Source: Nitrobacter sp. NHB1
Lineage (GTDB): Bacteria; Pseudomonadota; Alphaproteobacteria; Rhizobiales; Xanthobacteraceae
Direction: 5' to 3'
Length of the DNA: 64,000 nt
Assembly (NCBI RefSeq): GCF_036964665.1
Contig: NZ_JBAMDA010000001.1
Coordinates: 868,001-932,000, forward strand
Shown here piece after piece: positions 9,632 through 19,045 of this stretch; within the stretch, counting starts at the first letter, position 1, and each line of letters starts with the position of its first letter. Under the pieces are notes generated by a model. It worked only from the letters and a program-made list of their open reading frames with translations, was not told the origin of the DNA and ran no database searches. Both the position numbers and the translations under genes were made by a program.

Positions 9632-9675
9632 TTCGTCACGTTCTCGCGATTGTGCGGGTCGTCGTAACGTGTTCT

Positions 9676-9696
9676 CCCCCGGTCGCAGGCCGGGGG
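9676..9696. terminator. GC-rich hairpin between convergent csp and purN
   Basis: CCCCCGG and CCGGGGG pair around a short loop, followed by a broken T-run (ATTCGTTCTTGT) on the + side. It lies 45 bases after the cold-shock gene and 28 bases before the end of purN, so it could stop transcription from either side. Confidence 0.6.
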
Positions 9697-9723
9697 ATTC
9701 GTTCTTGTCCGGTCCGGATCCGG

Positions 9724-10374
9724 TCAGATCACCGATGGCGAGATCAGGCTGTCGTCCGGACTGGCATTTGCCGACGTCTGGCAGATATCGTCATCCAGTT
9801 GTGTGCCGCCGCTTGCGACAAGCCGCAGCGCGTCCGGGTAGATGCGATGCTCGATCTCCAGCACGCGCGCGGCCAGCGTCTCCGCCGTGTCGTCGCCTCG
9901 CACGGCGACCGCGCCCTGCATGACAATGGGGCCGGCATCGGTTTCCGCAATGACGAAATGGACGGTGGCGCCGGAGATCTTCACGCCGGCACGCAAGGCC
10001 TGGCCGTGAGGATCGAGGCCGGGAAACGACGGCAGCAGCGACGGATGGATGTTGAGCATCCGTCCATGCCAGCGCTGGACGAATTCGGCGGTGAACAGCC
10101 GCATGAAACCGGCGAGGCAGATCAGCTCGATGCGTTTGTCGTCCAACGCCGATTGCAGTTTGGTTTCGAACGCCGCGCGGTCCTTGCCGAACGGCTTGCT
10201 TTCGATGACGACGGTGTCGATGCCGGCCGCCTTGGCTCTGGCGAGGCCCTCCGCGCCGGCCTTGTTGGAAATAACGACGGCGATTTCAGCCGGAAAACCC
10301 TCGGCCTTTGCGGCTTCCACCAGCGCCGTCATGTTCGATCCGCGCCCGGAAATCAGGATTGCGACGCGCTTCAT
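9724..10374 (-). CDS. purN: Phosphoribosylglycinamide formyltransferase
   Basis: This is a 216-residue GAR transformylase, the third step of de novo purine synthesis, using 10-formyl-THF. It begins MKRVAILISGRGSNMTAL (phosphate-binding loop SGRGSN). The catalytic region shows NIHPSLLPSF with the active-site Asn and His, then GATVHFVIAETDAGPI with the catalytic Asp. The last 20 residues are poorly conserved. It lies 14 bases downstream of purM in the same direction, the usual purMN pair. Confidence 0.96.
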   Translation of the reverse strand: MKRVAILISGRGSNMTALVEAAKAEGFPAEIAVVISNKAGAEGLARAKAAGIDTVVIESKPFGKDRAAFETKLQSALDDKRIELICLAGFMRLFTAEFVQRWHGRMLNIHPSLLPSFPGLDPHGQALRAGVKISGATVHFVIAETDAGPIVMQGAVAVRGDDTAETLAARVLEIEHRIYPDALRLVASGGTQLDDDICQTSANASPDDSLISPSVI

Positions 10375-10388
10375 CGTCTCACCCTGCC

Positions 10389-11459
10389 TTATATCGCGAG
10401 ATCGAGGTGGTTGTCGTAAACGACGCGGTCGCCGCTGGCCTCGATAACGCTACCGAGCAACGCAACCCTTTCGCCGGTCTGCGTCAGCACGTCCACGACC
10501 TGCTCGACCGCGTCGCGCCGCACGATCGCGATCATTCCGACACCGCAGTTGAAGGTTCGCAGCAATTCGAATTCGGCGATGCCGCCCTGTTTTGCCAGCC
10601 ATTTGAACACCGGCAGCATCGTCAATCTGGAGAGGTCGATGCGGATGCCGAGATGTTTGGGCAGTACGCGGGGAATGTTTTCGGTGAAGCCGCCGCCGGT
10701 GATGTGGGCAAGCCCCTTCACCGCGCCGGTTTCGCGGATCGCGCGCAGACAGGATTTGACGTAGAGCCGGGTCGGCGTCAGCAGCGCGCCGCCCAGCGTG
10801 GTGACCGGTGCAAATGGGGCAGGGGCGCTGAAGCCCAGCCCCGAAGCCTCGACGATCTTCCGGACTAGTGAATAGCCGTTGGAATGGACCCCGGACGAAG
10901 CTAACCCGATCACCGCATCGCCGGCGGCGATATCGCGGCCGGGCAGCAGGGTGCCGCGTTCGGCCGCGCCGACTGCGAAACCCGCCAGATCGTAGTCGCC
11001 GTCCTTGTAGAGACCCGGCATTTCGGCCGTTTCGCCGCCGATCAGGGCGCAACCCGCCTCCCGGCAACCTACCGCGATGCCGGCCACAATCGCCGACGCA
11101 ACCTCGGGATCGAGCTTGCCGCAGGCAAAATAGTCGAGGAAGAACAGAGGTTCCGCGCCTTGAACGACGAGATCGTTGACGGACATGGCGACGAGATCGA
11201 TCCCGATGGTGTCGTGCATTCCGGTTTCGATTGCGATCTTGACCTTGGTTCCCACGCCGTCGTTGGCCGCGACCAGAACCGGGTCCGTGAAACCAGCCGC
11301 CTTGAGGTCGAACAGTCCGCCGAAGCCGCCGATTTCGGCATCCGCGCCTGCGCGCGCGGTGGCGCGCACCATCGGCTTGATGAGGTCAACCAGCCGGTTG
11401 CCGGCGTCGATATCGACGCCAGCGTCTGCATAGGTAAGGCCGCTCTTCCGATCGGTCAT
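10389..11459 (-). CDS. purM: Phosphoribosylformylglycinamidine cyclo-ligase (AIR synthetase)
   Basis: This 356-residue enzyme makes aminoimidazole ribotide from FGAM and ATP. It begins [20 protein letters not shown]. Typical blocks are [43 protein letters not shown] and [16 protein letters not shown], and [13 protein letters not shown] in the second half. It is of normal length. It is the first gene of the leftward purMN unit and diverges from the CDP-alcohol phosphatidyltransferase gene, with a 173-base promoter region between them. Confidence 0.97.
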   Translation of the reverse strand: MTDRKSGLTYADAGVDIDAGNRLVDLIKPMVRATARAGADAEIGGFGGLFDLKAAGFTDPVLVAANDGVGTKVKIAIETGMHDTIGIDLVAMSVNDLVVQGAEPLFFLDYFACGKLDPEVASAIVAGIAVGCREAGCALIGGETAEMPGLYKDGDYDLAGFAVGAAERGTLLPGRDIAAGDAVIGLASSGVHSNGYSLVRKIVEASGLGFSAPAPFAPVTTLGGALLTPTRLYVKSCLRAIRETGAVKGLAHITGGGFTENIPRVLPKHLGIRIDLSRLTMLPVFKWLAKQGGIAEFELLRTFNCGVGMIAIVRRDAVEQVVDVLTQTGERVALLGSVIEASGDRVVYDNHLDLAI

Positions 11460-11632
11460 GCAATAACGTCCGAAGAATTTTCCGGCTGGTTACGTCGGAT
11501 TCCGGACTCGCGCAATGGCTCGCAAAGCCCCATCAAGCATATACTATGTAGACAAGAGGTTGATCCGGGCCGCGGAAGCCTCGAATCCCCGAGCCGCTTG
11601 CGCGGAAACGGGCCGGAGGCGGGAAGCGTCGC

Positions 11633-12175
11633 GTGAGTATTCCGAATATTATTACACTCGGCCGTATTCTGCTGGTGCCGATCATTGTCTGGGCTATCGC
11701 CTCCAATCAGATGGAAATCGCTTTTGCGATCTTTGTGATCGCCGGCGTCAGCGATGCGGTGGACGGATTTCTCGCCAAGCGCTTCGACATGGCGAGCGAA
11801 CTGGGAGCGCTTCTGGATCCCCTGGCCGATAAGGCGCTGCTGGTCTCGATCTTTGTGGCGCTCGGCATCTGGGGCGCCATTCCCCGCTGGCTTGTCATCC
11901 TGGTGGTCTCACGCGACATCATGATCGTCGGCGCCGTGATCGTGTCGTGGTTATTCAACAAACCGATTCCCATGAAGCCGCTGATGGTCTCGAAGCTCAA
12001 CACGGGAGCGCAGGTTGCGTTCGCGGCGCTGGTGCTGGCTGCGCTCGGCTTTGGATTCGATTCCTCGCCCTACGAGGCTATTCTCATGGCGATCGTCGCG
12101 GTCTTGACGTTGCTTTCAGTCGCCTTCTATGTCGTCGAGTGGGTGCGCCACATGAGCACCATCGAGCAAAGCTGA
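11633..12175 (+). CDS. CDP-alcohol phosphatidyltransferase family protein (PgsA-like)
   Basis: These 180 residues form an integral membrane enzyme with several hydrophobic helices. The signature of CDP-alcohol phosphotransferases is present in variant form: DAVDGFLAKR, then G, then LLDPLADK, so the usual AR is KR. These enzymes swap CMP on CDP-diacylglycerol for an alcohol such as glycerol 3-phosphate. The start is GTG at 11633 with GGAGG about 13 bases upstream. It precedes hda in the same direction, an order I recall from related genomes. The exact alcohol substrate is not determined, so no symbol is given. Confidence 0.82.
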   Translation: MSIPNIITLGRILLVPIIVWAIASNQMEIAFAIFVIAGVSDAVDGFLAKRFDMASELGALLDPLADKALLVSIFVALGIWGAIPRWLVILVVSRDIMIVGAVIVSWLFNKPIPMKPLMVSKLNTGAQVAFAALVLAALGFGFDSSPYEAILMAIVAVLTLLSVAFYVVEWVRHMSTIEQS

Positions 12176-12224
12176 CGACCATATCGACGGCAGGCGCGAG
12201 TTCGTTCCGGCAAGGAGTAGATGC

Positions 12225-12905
12225 GTGGCAGGCCGTCCCCGACCCCGTCAACTCGCATTGGCGCTGCCCCACGCGGAAAGTCTTTCGCGGGACGATTTTC
12301 TCGAAGGTCCCGCGAACGCGGCGGCGCTGTCGCTGATCGAGAGTTGGCCGGAATGGCCGAACCGGGTCATGCTGCTGGCCGGCCCTGAAGGTTGCGGCAA
12401 GAGCCATCTTGCGACGATCTGGACGGAGCAGGCGGGCGCGCGTTCCATAAGCGCGCACGGCCTGACTGCGGCGGCGGTGCCGGGAGCGCTGGCGACGGGG
12501 GCGCTCGTCGTTGAGGACCTCAACCCGCAAGCCTTCGACGAGCTTGCGCTGTTTCACCTGATGAATCTCGCCCGCGAGGACGGCGCGTTCGTCCTGATGA
12601 CGGCGCGGGTGCCTCCGGCCGCCGTCGAGATCGGGTTGCGCGACCTTCAGTCGCGACTTCGCGCGGTGCCCGTCGTGACGCTGATGCCGCCCGACGATCA
12701 GTTGCTCCGGGCGCTGATTATCAAGTTCTGTGCGGACCGCCAGATGACCATCGACGAGACGGTCGTCAATTTTATCGCAACGCGGACCGAGCGCTCGTTT
12801 GCTGCCGCCCGCCACGCCATCGAAAGGCTCGATGCCGAATCGCTGCGGCTTGGCAGGCCGGTGACGCGCGCGCTTGCCGCCGAATTGCTGCGGAACCGCG
12901 ACTGA
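12225..12905 (+). CDS. hda: Hda-type regulator of DnaA (HdaA)
   Basis: This 226-residue DnaA-like AAA+ protein lacks the DNA-binding domain. Near the N-terminus QLALAL (residues 9-14) matches the sliding-clamp binding motif of Hda proteins. Walker A is GPEGCGKS (53-60), and the Walker B region is ALVVEDL. The arginine-rich C-terminal sensor region follows (TRTERSFAAARHAIERLD). Bound to the clamp, it promotes hydrolysis of DnaA-ATP and so limits re-initiation. The start is GTG at 12225 with AAGGAG upstream; the ATG four bases earlier is out of frame. It sits between a CDP-alcohol transferase and ppk. Confidence 0.88.
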   Translation: MAGRPRPRQLALALPHAESLSRDDFLEGPANAAALSLIESWPEWPNRVMLLAGPEGCGKSHLATIWTEQAGARSISAHGLTAAAVPGALATGALVVEDLNPQAFDELALFHLMNLAREDGAFVLMTARVPPAAVEIGLRDLQSRLRAVPVVTLMPPDDQLLRALIIKFCADRQMTIDETVVNFIATRTERSFAAARHAIERLDAESLRLGRPVTRALAAELLRNRD

Positions 12906-13030
12906 GCGATCCCGCCGGCCGCCCTTGACGCGCCGGCCTTCGGGAACATCAATGTCATTGAAACGTCATCGAGCCGGCCCAAAGTTTGCGGCTGCCGCGC
13001 GACCCGATGAGGATACGGACCGACATATCA

Positions 13031-15232
13031 ATGGAATCAGTTCAGGCTATTGTTATTGAAGAGAAAAATCTGAGTCCGGAACCCGATTTCGCAATACGGA
13101 CCAGCACAGAACGGTTCATCAACCGGGAGCTATCCTGGCTGAATTTCAATCGCCGGGTGCTTGAAGAGTCGGTTAATCCCCGCCATCCCGCGCTCGAACG
13201 CGTCCGCTTCCTGTCGATTTCCGCCAATAACCTTGACGAGTTCTTTATGGTCCGTGTCGCCGGCATCAAGGCGCAGGTGCGGGAAGGGATCACGGAGCGT
13301 AGTCCGGATGGGCTGACGCCGTCGGAGCAGCTCGTTCTCATCAACGAAACCGTCTCGAATCTCGCGAGCGATCAACAGGCGATCTGGCGGGATCTGCGCC
13401 ACGTGCTGACTGAGGTCGGCATCGTCCTGATCGACGGTAAGGACGTCACCAAGGCCGAGCGGACGTGGATCGCGGACCACTTTCTCCGCAATATCTTCCC
13501 CTTGCTGACGCCGCTCGCTATCGATCCGGCCCATCCGTTTCCATTCATTCCGAGTCTTGGCTTCACCATCGCGCTGCAGCTCGCGCGCACCTCCGACGGC
13601 AAGCCGATGAATGCGCTGATCCGTATGCCCGGCAAGATCGACCGGTTTCTGCGGCTGCCGCCGGCCGGCAAGGACGACCCCGTCAGGCTGATCACGCTTG
13701 AAGGCGCCACCAGCCTGTTCATCGACCGGCTGTTTCCAGGCTACACGGTCAAGGGGCAGGGCGCGTTTCGCATCATCCGGGACTCTGAGCTGGAGATCGA
13801 GGAAGAGGCGGAAGATCTGGTTCGCCTGTTCGAGACCGCGTTGAAGCGCCGCCGCCGCGGGTCCGTCATCCGGCTTGAGGTCGAAGCTGCAATGCCGGCC
13901 GAGCTGCGTGCATTCGTTCAGCGCGCATTGTCGGCGGCCGACGACGAAGTCTTGCTGGTGGACGGCGTCCTGGCCATGAACGAGCTGTCGCAACTGACAC
14001 GGCTCGACCGGCCCGACCTTGAATTCGTGCCGTACGTCCCGCGCCATCCCGAGCGCGTGCGCGATCACGGCGGCGACGTGTTCGCTGCGATCCGGCAGAA
14101 GGACCTGATCGTTCATCATCCGTATGAATCGTTCGACGTCGTCGTGCAGTTTCTGCAGCAGGCCGCGCGCGATCCTGACGTCGTTGCGATCAAGCAGACG
14201 CTCTATCGCACATCCAACAACTCGCCGATCGTGCGGGCGCTGGCGGAGGCCGCGGAGGCGGGCAAGTCGGTCACGGCGCTCGTTGAGATCAAGGCGCGGT
14301 TCGATGAAGAAGCCAACATCCGGTGGGCGCGCGATCTCGAGCGCGCCGGCGTGCAGGTGGTTTACGGCTTCCTTGAACTGAAGACGCACGCCAAGCTGTC
14401 GCTGGTGGTACGCCGGGAAGGCGGCAGTCTCTCGACCTATGTTCACACCGGTACCGGCAACTATCACCCGGTGACCGCACGCATCTATACCGACCTGTCG
14501 TATTTTACGTCGGATCCGATCATCGGCCGCGATGCGGCGCGCGTGTTCAATTACATCACGGGCTACGCAGAGCCGAGGGACATCGAGAAGATGGCGGTGT
14601 CGCCGCTGACCTTGCGCAACCGGATCCTCGACCACATTCGCGGCGAAGCCGGTTTCGCGCGCCACGGCAAGCCGGCCGCGATCTGGATGAAGATGAATGC
14701 GCTGGTCGATCCCGATATCATCGATGCGCTGTATGAAGCGTCCCAGGCCGGCGTCTCAGTGGAGCTGATTGTGCGCGGCATTTGTTGTCTGCGGCCCGGA
14801 GTTCCCGGATTGTCGGAAAACATTCGCGTCAAGTCCGTGATCGGCCGCTTTCTGGAACACGGCCGGATTTACTGTTTTGGAATGGGGCAGAACATGCCCG
14901 GACCGAAGGCCGCTGTGTATATCTCGTCCGCGGACATGATGCCGCGCAATCTCGACCGGCGCGTCGAAGTGCTGTGCCCGTTGCAAAATGTGACGGTGCA
15001 TCAGCAGGTTCTTGAGCAGATCATGGTCGCGAATCTGAAGGATACCGAACAGAGTTGGCAGTTATTGCCGGATGGATCGTCAACGCGTATGAAGGTCGCG
15101 AAGGGTGAGGAGCCCTTCAACCTGCACAACTATTTCATGACGAATCCGAGTTTGTCCGGCCGTGGAAAGTCGCTCAAGGAATCCTCGCCACGCCGCCTCA
15201 CGCGTCGCGCAGAGCGGCAGCCGCCGGCGTAG
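13031..15232 (+). CDS. ppk: Polyphosphate kinase 1
   Basis: This 733-residue PPK1 polymerises the gamma phosphate of ATP into polyphosphate. The N-terminal domain has [19 protein letters not shown] and [17 protein letters not shown]. The phosphorylated histidine is H453 in LKTHAKL, and the second conserved histidine is H610 in [11 protein letters not shown]. The start is uncertain: ATG 13031 fits relatives (MESVQAI), but in-frame ATGs at 13007 and 12986 exist and none has an ideal ribosome site (GAGGA at 13009-13013 is about 17 bases before 13031). The ppx gene follows within eight bases. Confidence 0.95.
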   Translation: MESVQAIVIEEKNLSPEPDFAIRTSTERFINRELSWLNFNRRVLEESVNPRHPALERVRFLSISANNLDEFFMVRVAGIKAQVREGITERSPDGLTPSEQLVLINETVSNLASDQQAIWRDLRHVLTEVGIVLIDGKDVTKAERTWIADHFLRNIFPLLTPLAIDPAHPFPFIPSLGFTIALQLARTSDGKPMNALIRMPGKIDRFLRLPPAGKDDPVRLITLEGATSLFIDRLFPGYTVKGQGAFRIIRDSELEIEEEAEDLVRLFETALKRRRRGSVIRLEVEAAMPAELRAFVQRALSAADDEVLLVDGVLAMNELSQLTRLDRPDLEFVPYVPRHPERVRDHGGDVFAAIRQKDLIVHHPYESFDVVVQFLQQAARDPDVVAIKQTLYRTSNNSPIVRALAEAAEAGKSVTALVEIKARFDEEANIRWARDLERAGVQVVYGFLELKTHAKLSLVVRREGGSLSTYVHTGTGNYHPVTARIYTDLSYFTSDPIIGRDAARVFNYITGYAEPRDIEKMAVSPLTLRNRILDHIRGEAGFARHGKPAAIWMKMNALVDPDIIDALYEASQAGVSVELIVRGICCLRPGVPGLSENIRVKSVIGRFLEHGRIYCFGMGQNMPGPKAAVYISSADMMPRNLDRRVEVLCPLQNVTVHQQVLEQIMVANLKDTEQSWQLLPDGSSTRMKVAKGEEPFNLHNYFMTNPSLSGRGKSLKESSPRRLTRRAERQPPA

Positions 15233-15239
15233 GGGACCT

Positions 15240-16751
15240 GTGCAAAAATATCCGCGCCCGCGCAAGCCGGCCTCCAGCGTCGCCGTTATCGATATCGGCT
15301 CCAATTCCGTCCGCCTTGTCGTTTATGAAACGTTGGAGCGGAGCCTCGTCTCGATCTTCAATGAGAAGGCGTTGTGCGGGCTCGGCCGCGAGGTGCAATC
15401 CACCGGCCTGCTCGCGCCCGATGCGGTCAACAAGGCGCTGATATCGCTGCGACGCTTTCATGCGCTGTGCAGGGTGATGAAGGTCGGCCGCGTTTATGCC
15501 ATCGCAACCGCCGCCTGCCGCGATGCCACGAACGGCGCGGATTTCATCGCCAAGGCGGAACGCATCTGCCGTGTGCCGGTGGATGTCCTGTCGGGTTCGG
15601 AGGAGGCGCATCTGGCGGCGCTGGGCGTGGTTTCCAGTGTCCACAAGCCGAACGGAATCGTCGGAGATCTGGGCGGCGGTTCGCTGGAGTTGACCGACGT
15701 GCGCGGCCATCGCGTCCGTCGCGGAGTGACGCTGCCGCTGGGCAGTCTCGCATTGCAGGACGCATCGAAGAAATCGTTGAAGCACGCCGAGCGTATCGTG
15801 AAAACCGAGCTTTCCGGTGCCGTGCCGCTCAAGGCCGGGGAGGGCCGCACCTTCTATGCGGTCGGTGGAACGTGGCGGGCACTGGCGCGGATTCACATCA
15901 TCCAGAGCGGCTACCCGCTTCGCGTCATGCACGGCTATTCCATTCCCGCCGCCGACGCGCTCGATTTCGCCAGGCGACTGCGTCGTCTGGCGGCGTCCGA
16001 TACGCTGGCGGATATCGACGCGGTCGCCGAGGCACGGCAGCCACTGCTGACTTATGCCGCTCTTGTGCTGGAATATATCATCCGGATCGCGAAGCCGAAG
16101 ACCATCGTGTTTTCGACCTATGGCGTCCGCGAGGGCCTGCTTTATTCGATGCTGCCCGCCGCCGAACGGTCCAGGGATGGATTGATCTGCGCCGCGCAAA
16201 CGCTGAACGGCCTGCTCTCGCGTTCGGCGCGTCATGCCGAAGAACTGATCGGATGGACCGATCGGCTGATCCGGATCGGAAAGCTGCCGGAGGCCGAAGA
16301 CGATCGCCGGCTGCGTCACGCCGCCTGCCTACTCTCGGACATTGGCTGGCGCATCCATCCCGACTATCGCGGCGAGCAGACGCTCAATCTGATTATGAAC
16401 GGCAATTTCGGCGACATCGACCATCAAGGCCGGACCTTCGTCGCGCTGTCGGTGTATTACCGTTATGCCGGGTTGAATGAGGTCAACGAACCGTCCCTCG
16501 TGGTGCGCGAGCTGGTGACGCCTGCCATGAACGAGAGAGCCCGCATTCTCGGCGCAGCCTTTCGCGTCGCGCATCTGATCTCGGCGGCCAGGCCTGGTGT
16601 ATTGCCCGCGACGCATTTCAGGAGCAGCGGCCGCAAGCTGAAGCTTGTGTTCGAACACCGGCTGGTCGATCTGGTCGCGGATCGCGTCGGCGGTCGGTTC
16701 AAGCAACTGGCGCGTTTCATCGGTCGCTCGGGTTCGATCGTGCGGCGCTGA
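15240..16751 (+). CDS. ppx: Exopolyphosphatase / Ppx-GppA phosphatase
   Basis: This 503-residue member of the actin-fold Ppx/GppA family removes terminal phosphates from polyphosphate and may also hydrolyse pppGpp. It shows VAVIDIGSNSVRLVVYE at the start, ATAACRDATNG, and GIVGDLGGGSLELTDV with the phosphate loop. The C-terminal half carries the HD-like helical domain (RHAACLLSDIGWRIHPDYR). I place the start at GTG 15240, just after the ppk stop and with AGGGGA upstream; an earlier ATG at 15162 would overlap ppk by 71 bases. Being coupled to ppk, it allows synthesis and breakdown to be set together. Confidence 0.92.
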   Translation: MQKYPRPRKPASSVAVIDIGSNSVRLVVYETLERSLVSIFNEKALCGLGREVQSTGLLAPDAVNKALISLRRFHALCRVMKVGRVYAIATAACRDATNGADFIAKAERICRVPVDVLSGSEEAHLAALGVVSSVHKPNGIVGDLGGGSLELTDVRGHRVRRGVTLPLGSLALQDASKKSLKHAERIVKTELSGAVPLKAGEGRTFYAVGGTWRALARIHIIQSGYPLRVMHGYSIPAADALDFARRLRRLAASDTLADIDAVAEARQPLLTYAALVLEYIIRIAKPKTIVFSTYGVREGLLYSMLPAAERSRDGLICAAQTLNGLLSRSARHAEELIGWTDRLIRIGKLPEAEDDRRLRHAACLLSDIGWRIHPDYRGEQTLNLIMNGNFGDIDHQGRTFVALSVYYRYAGLNEVNEPSLVVRELVTPAMNERARILGAAFRVAHLISAARPGVLPATHFRSSGRKLKLVFEHRLVDLVADRVGGRFKQLARFIGRSGSIVRR

Positions 16752-16900
16752 CAATCTCGTACCCTTATTCTCGGTCTCACCATTGTGAACCGCGCCGACG
16801 GTTCGAATTCGGATCGTGCCGGTTATCGTGATGTCGGTGTGCTGCTGTCGTCGTAGCATTATCCGGCATCGGGGGCTCCAGTGTTTTCGTGGAGCAAACC

Positions 16901-17560
16901 ATGACCGATATCTCTTCCGGCGCGCGGATCAAAAAATCTTCGGACGGCAGTCCCACCCGGCGCGATTTCCTCTATATCGCGACCGCGGCCGTCGGCACCG
17001 TTGGAGTTGCCGCGGCGATCGTACCCATGATCTCGCAGTTAGAGCCGGATAAGGCGACGCTCGCAGCAGGCGGTCCGGTCGAACTCGATCTTTCCCAAGT
17101 CCAGCCGGGGCAGCAGGTGATCGTCCGCTGGCGCGATCATCCGATCCTGGTCATCAACCGTTCCGATGCGGCGCTGAAGACCCTTCAGGATCCGAAGCTG
17201 CTGGCCCGGCTTTCCGATCCTCAGTCCAGCGAGTTTCAGCAGCCGAAATACGCGCGCAACTGGCACCGCTCAGCCAAGCCGGAATACGGAGTGTTCGTCG
17301 GGATCTGCACTCACCTCGGCTGCATCCCGCTTTACTACCCGGACCCGAATGCCATCCATCCGGCGGCGGACTGGCTCGGCGGCTACTTCTGCCCGTGTCA
17401 TGGATCGAAATACGATCTTGCGGGGCGGGTCTTCAGCGGCGTGCCTGCACCGTACAACCTGCCGGTGCCGCCGTATCGCTTCGTTAGCCACAGCACGATC
17501 CGGATTGGAGAAAACCCGTCAAACTCGAATTTCAATTTTTCGGATATTCGGCAGATCTAG
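16901..17560 (+). CDS. petA: Ubiquinol-cytochrome c reductase Rieske iron-sulfur subunit
   Basis: This 219-residue Rieske protein belongs to the cytochrome bc1 complex. It has an N-terminal twin-arginine signal/anchor (RRDFLY at residues 20-25, then a hydrophobic helix). The 2Fe-2S cluster ligands lie in CTHLGC (from C136) and CPCHGS (from C164). It accepts electrons from ubiquinol at the Qo site. In related bacteria this gene (fbcF) is followed by the cytochrome b/c1 gene (fbcH). Here it is followed by a repeat at 17565 and then by rnd on the other strand, so its partners must be encoded elsewhere. ATG 16901 is used; a GTG 12 bases earlier is possible. Confidence 0.93.
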   Translation: MTDISSGARIKKSSDGSPTRRDFLYIATAAVGTVGVAAAIVPMISQLEPDKATLAAGGPVELDLSQVQPGQQVIVRWRDHPILVINRSDAALKTLQDPKLLARLSDPQSSEFQQPKYARNWHRSAKPEYGVFVGICTHLGCIPLYYPDPNAIHPAADWLGGYFCPCHGSKYDLAGRVFSGVPAPYNLPVPPYRFVSHSTIRIGENPSNSNFNFSDIRQI

Positions 17561-17564
17561 ATAC

Positions 17565-17605
17565 GATCCCGAAAAGTGGAAACCGGTTTGGATAAGATCA
17601 TGCTC
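17565..17605. repeat. Short dispersed repeat (GATCCCGAAAAGTGG type)
   Basis: This element begins five bases after the Rieske stop and reads GATCCCGAAAAGTGGAAACC, then GGTTTGGATAAGATCATGC. I recognise it as a repeat common between genes in Bradyrhizobium and its relatives. A single copy was noticed in this window. Confidence 0.55.
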
Positions 17606-17674
17606 AATCGAAACAGGGTTAGAGTCTATATCAATGTAAGTTGAATCAGACTCTGACAGGATGGCGGAAGTCGT

Positions 17675-18823
17675 TCAGGTTCGATCCACGCGCACCACGC
17701 GCCCCTTTTCGATCGCCAATGCCAGCCGACCATGCTTTAGCGCGAGCGCGGCCTCGCCGAACAGTTCGCGCCGCCAGCCGTGCAACGCACCGACGTCGGC
17801 CGCGTCATCCGCGGCGATCTGTTCGAGGTCGTCCACGGTCGCGATCACCTTGCTGGCAACGGCATGGCGCTCGGAGGTCATGCGCAGGAGAACCTTGAGA
17901 AGCTCCACGGTGGCGGCGCCGTTGGAATTGTTGCGCGGCTTCTCGATCCTGGGCAACTCGCGCGGGTCGCGGGCGAGGCCGCGCTGGACCGCAGCGACGA
18001 TGTCGGCGCCCCACTGCGATTTTTCAAAACCTTTTGGCAGCGAGCGCAGCGTCGCCAGCCGCTCCTGGCTGGCGGGTGCATGGATCGCGATATCGCCGAC
18101 GGCGTCGTCTTTCAGTACGCGCGATCGCGGAATATTCCGGCTCTGGGCTTCCTGTTCGCGCCAGGCCGCTACTTCCATCAGGACAGCGAGATCCTTCGGC
18201 TTGCGAACCCGGGTCTTCAACCGCTCCCAGGCGCGCTCGGGGTGGAAGTCGTAGGTTTTCGGCGAGGTCAAAACCTCCATCTCCTCGCTGACCCAATCGC
18301 CGCGGCCGCGTTTCTTGAGGTCGGGATCGAGGGCGGCAAACACGTCACGGAGATGGGTGACGTCCGCCACCGCGTATTCGAGTTGGTCCCTGGTCAGCGG
18401 CCGGCGCGACCAGTCGGTGAAACGATGGGTCTTGTCCGGACGGTGTCCGTTGACGCGCTCGACCAGCGCGTCATAGGCGATGGAATCGCCATACCCCAGG
18501 ACCATGGCGGCCACTTGCGTATCGAAGATCGGATGCGGAATGATGCCAGCCTGGTGCCAGACAATTTCAATGTCCTGGCGGGCGGCATGAAAGACCTTCA
18601 GGACGCGCTCGTTCGACATCAGGTCGAAAAAGGGCTTCAGGTCGATTCCCTCGGCGAGAGCATCGACCACCACGGCCTCGTCGGGGCTCGCCATCTGGAC
18701 CACGCAGAGCAGGGGGTAGTAGGTGGTCTCGCGGAGGAACTCCGTGTCGACGGTGATGACGGGGTAGTTGGCGAGGCGGGCGCAGACGGAAGCCAGCTCC
18801 GCGGTAGTCGTGATCAGGTCCAT
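17675..18823 (-). CDS. rnd: Ribonuclease D
   Basis: This 382-residue DEDD exonuclease trims 3' ends of structured RNA such as tRNA precursors. The first catalytic acids are D26 and E28 in VDTEFLRE; later ones are in [11 protein letters not shown] and [13 protein letters not shown]. The 3'-5' exonuclease domain occupies the first half, and one or two HRDC domains the second ([16 protein letters not shown] is the HRDC start). ATG 18823 has TGGAGC five bases upstream; an upstream in-frame start at 18865 is less likely. It runs convergent to petA and divergent from aspS. Confidence 0.93.
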   Translation of the reverse strand: MDLITTTAELASVCARLANYPVITVDTEFLRETTYYPLLCVVQMASPDEAVVVDALAEGIDLKPFFDLMSNERVLKVFHAARQDIEIVWHQAGIIPHPIFDTQVAAMVLGYGDSIAYDALVERVNGHRPDKTHRFTDWSRRPLTRDQLEYAVADVTHLRDVFAALDPDLKKRGRGDWVSEEMEVLTSPKTYDFHPERAWERLKTRVRKPKDLAVLMEVAAWREQEAQSRNIPRSRVLKDDAVGDIAIHAPASQERLATLRSLPKGFEKSQWGADIVAAVQRGLARDPRELPRIEKPRNNSNGAATVELLKVLLRMTSERHAVASKVIATVDDLEQIAADDAADVGALHGWRRELFGEAALALKHGRLALAIEKGRVVRVDRT

Positions 18824-19045
18824 GTGCGCTCCATAGCCCGTCTTTTTACCCTTGTCGCCCCGCATTCGCCACGCAGCACCCTTGTTTTTCTCGCGCTTTT
18901 CCGGTCAAAAACGGCATCCCGGACCCGCCATTGCAAGTTCCCTCATTCGGTTGCCGCACTCTCCCGGCTCGGGTAAACCCTGACGCTCTCCACCCGGCTC
19001 GGTCCACCTCTGATTCCGCCTTTGACGCATTCTCCAGGGATTTCC

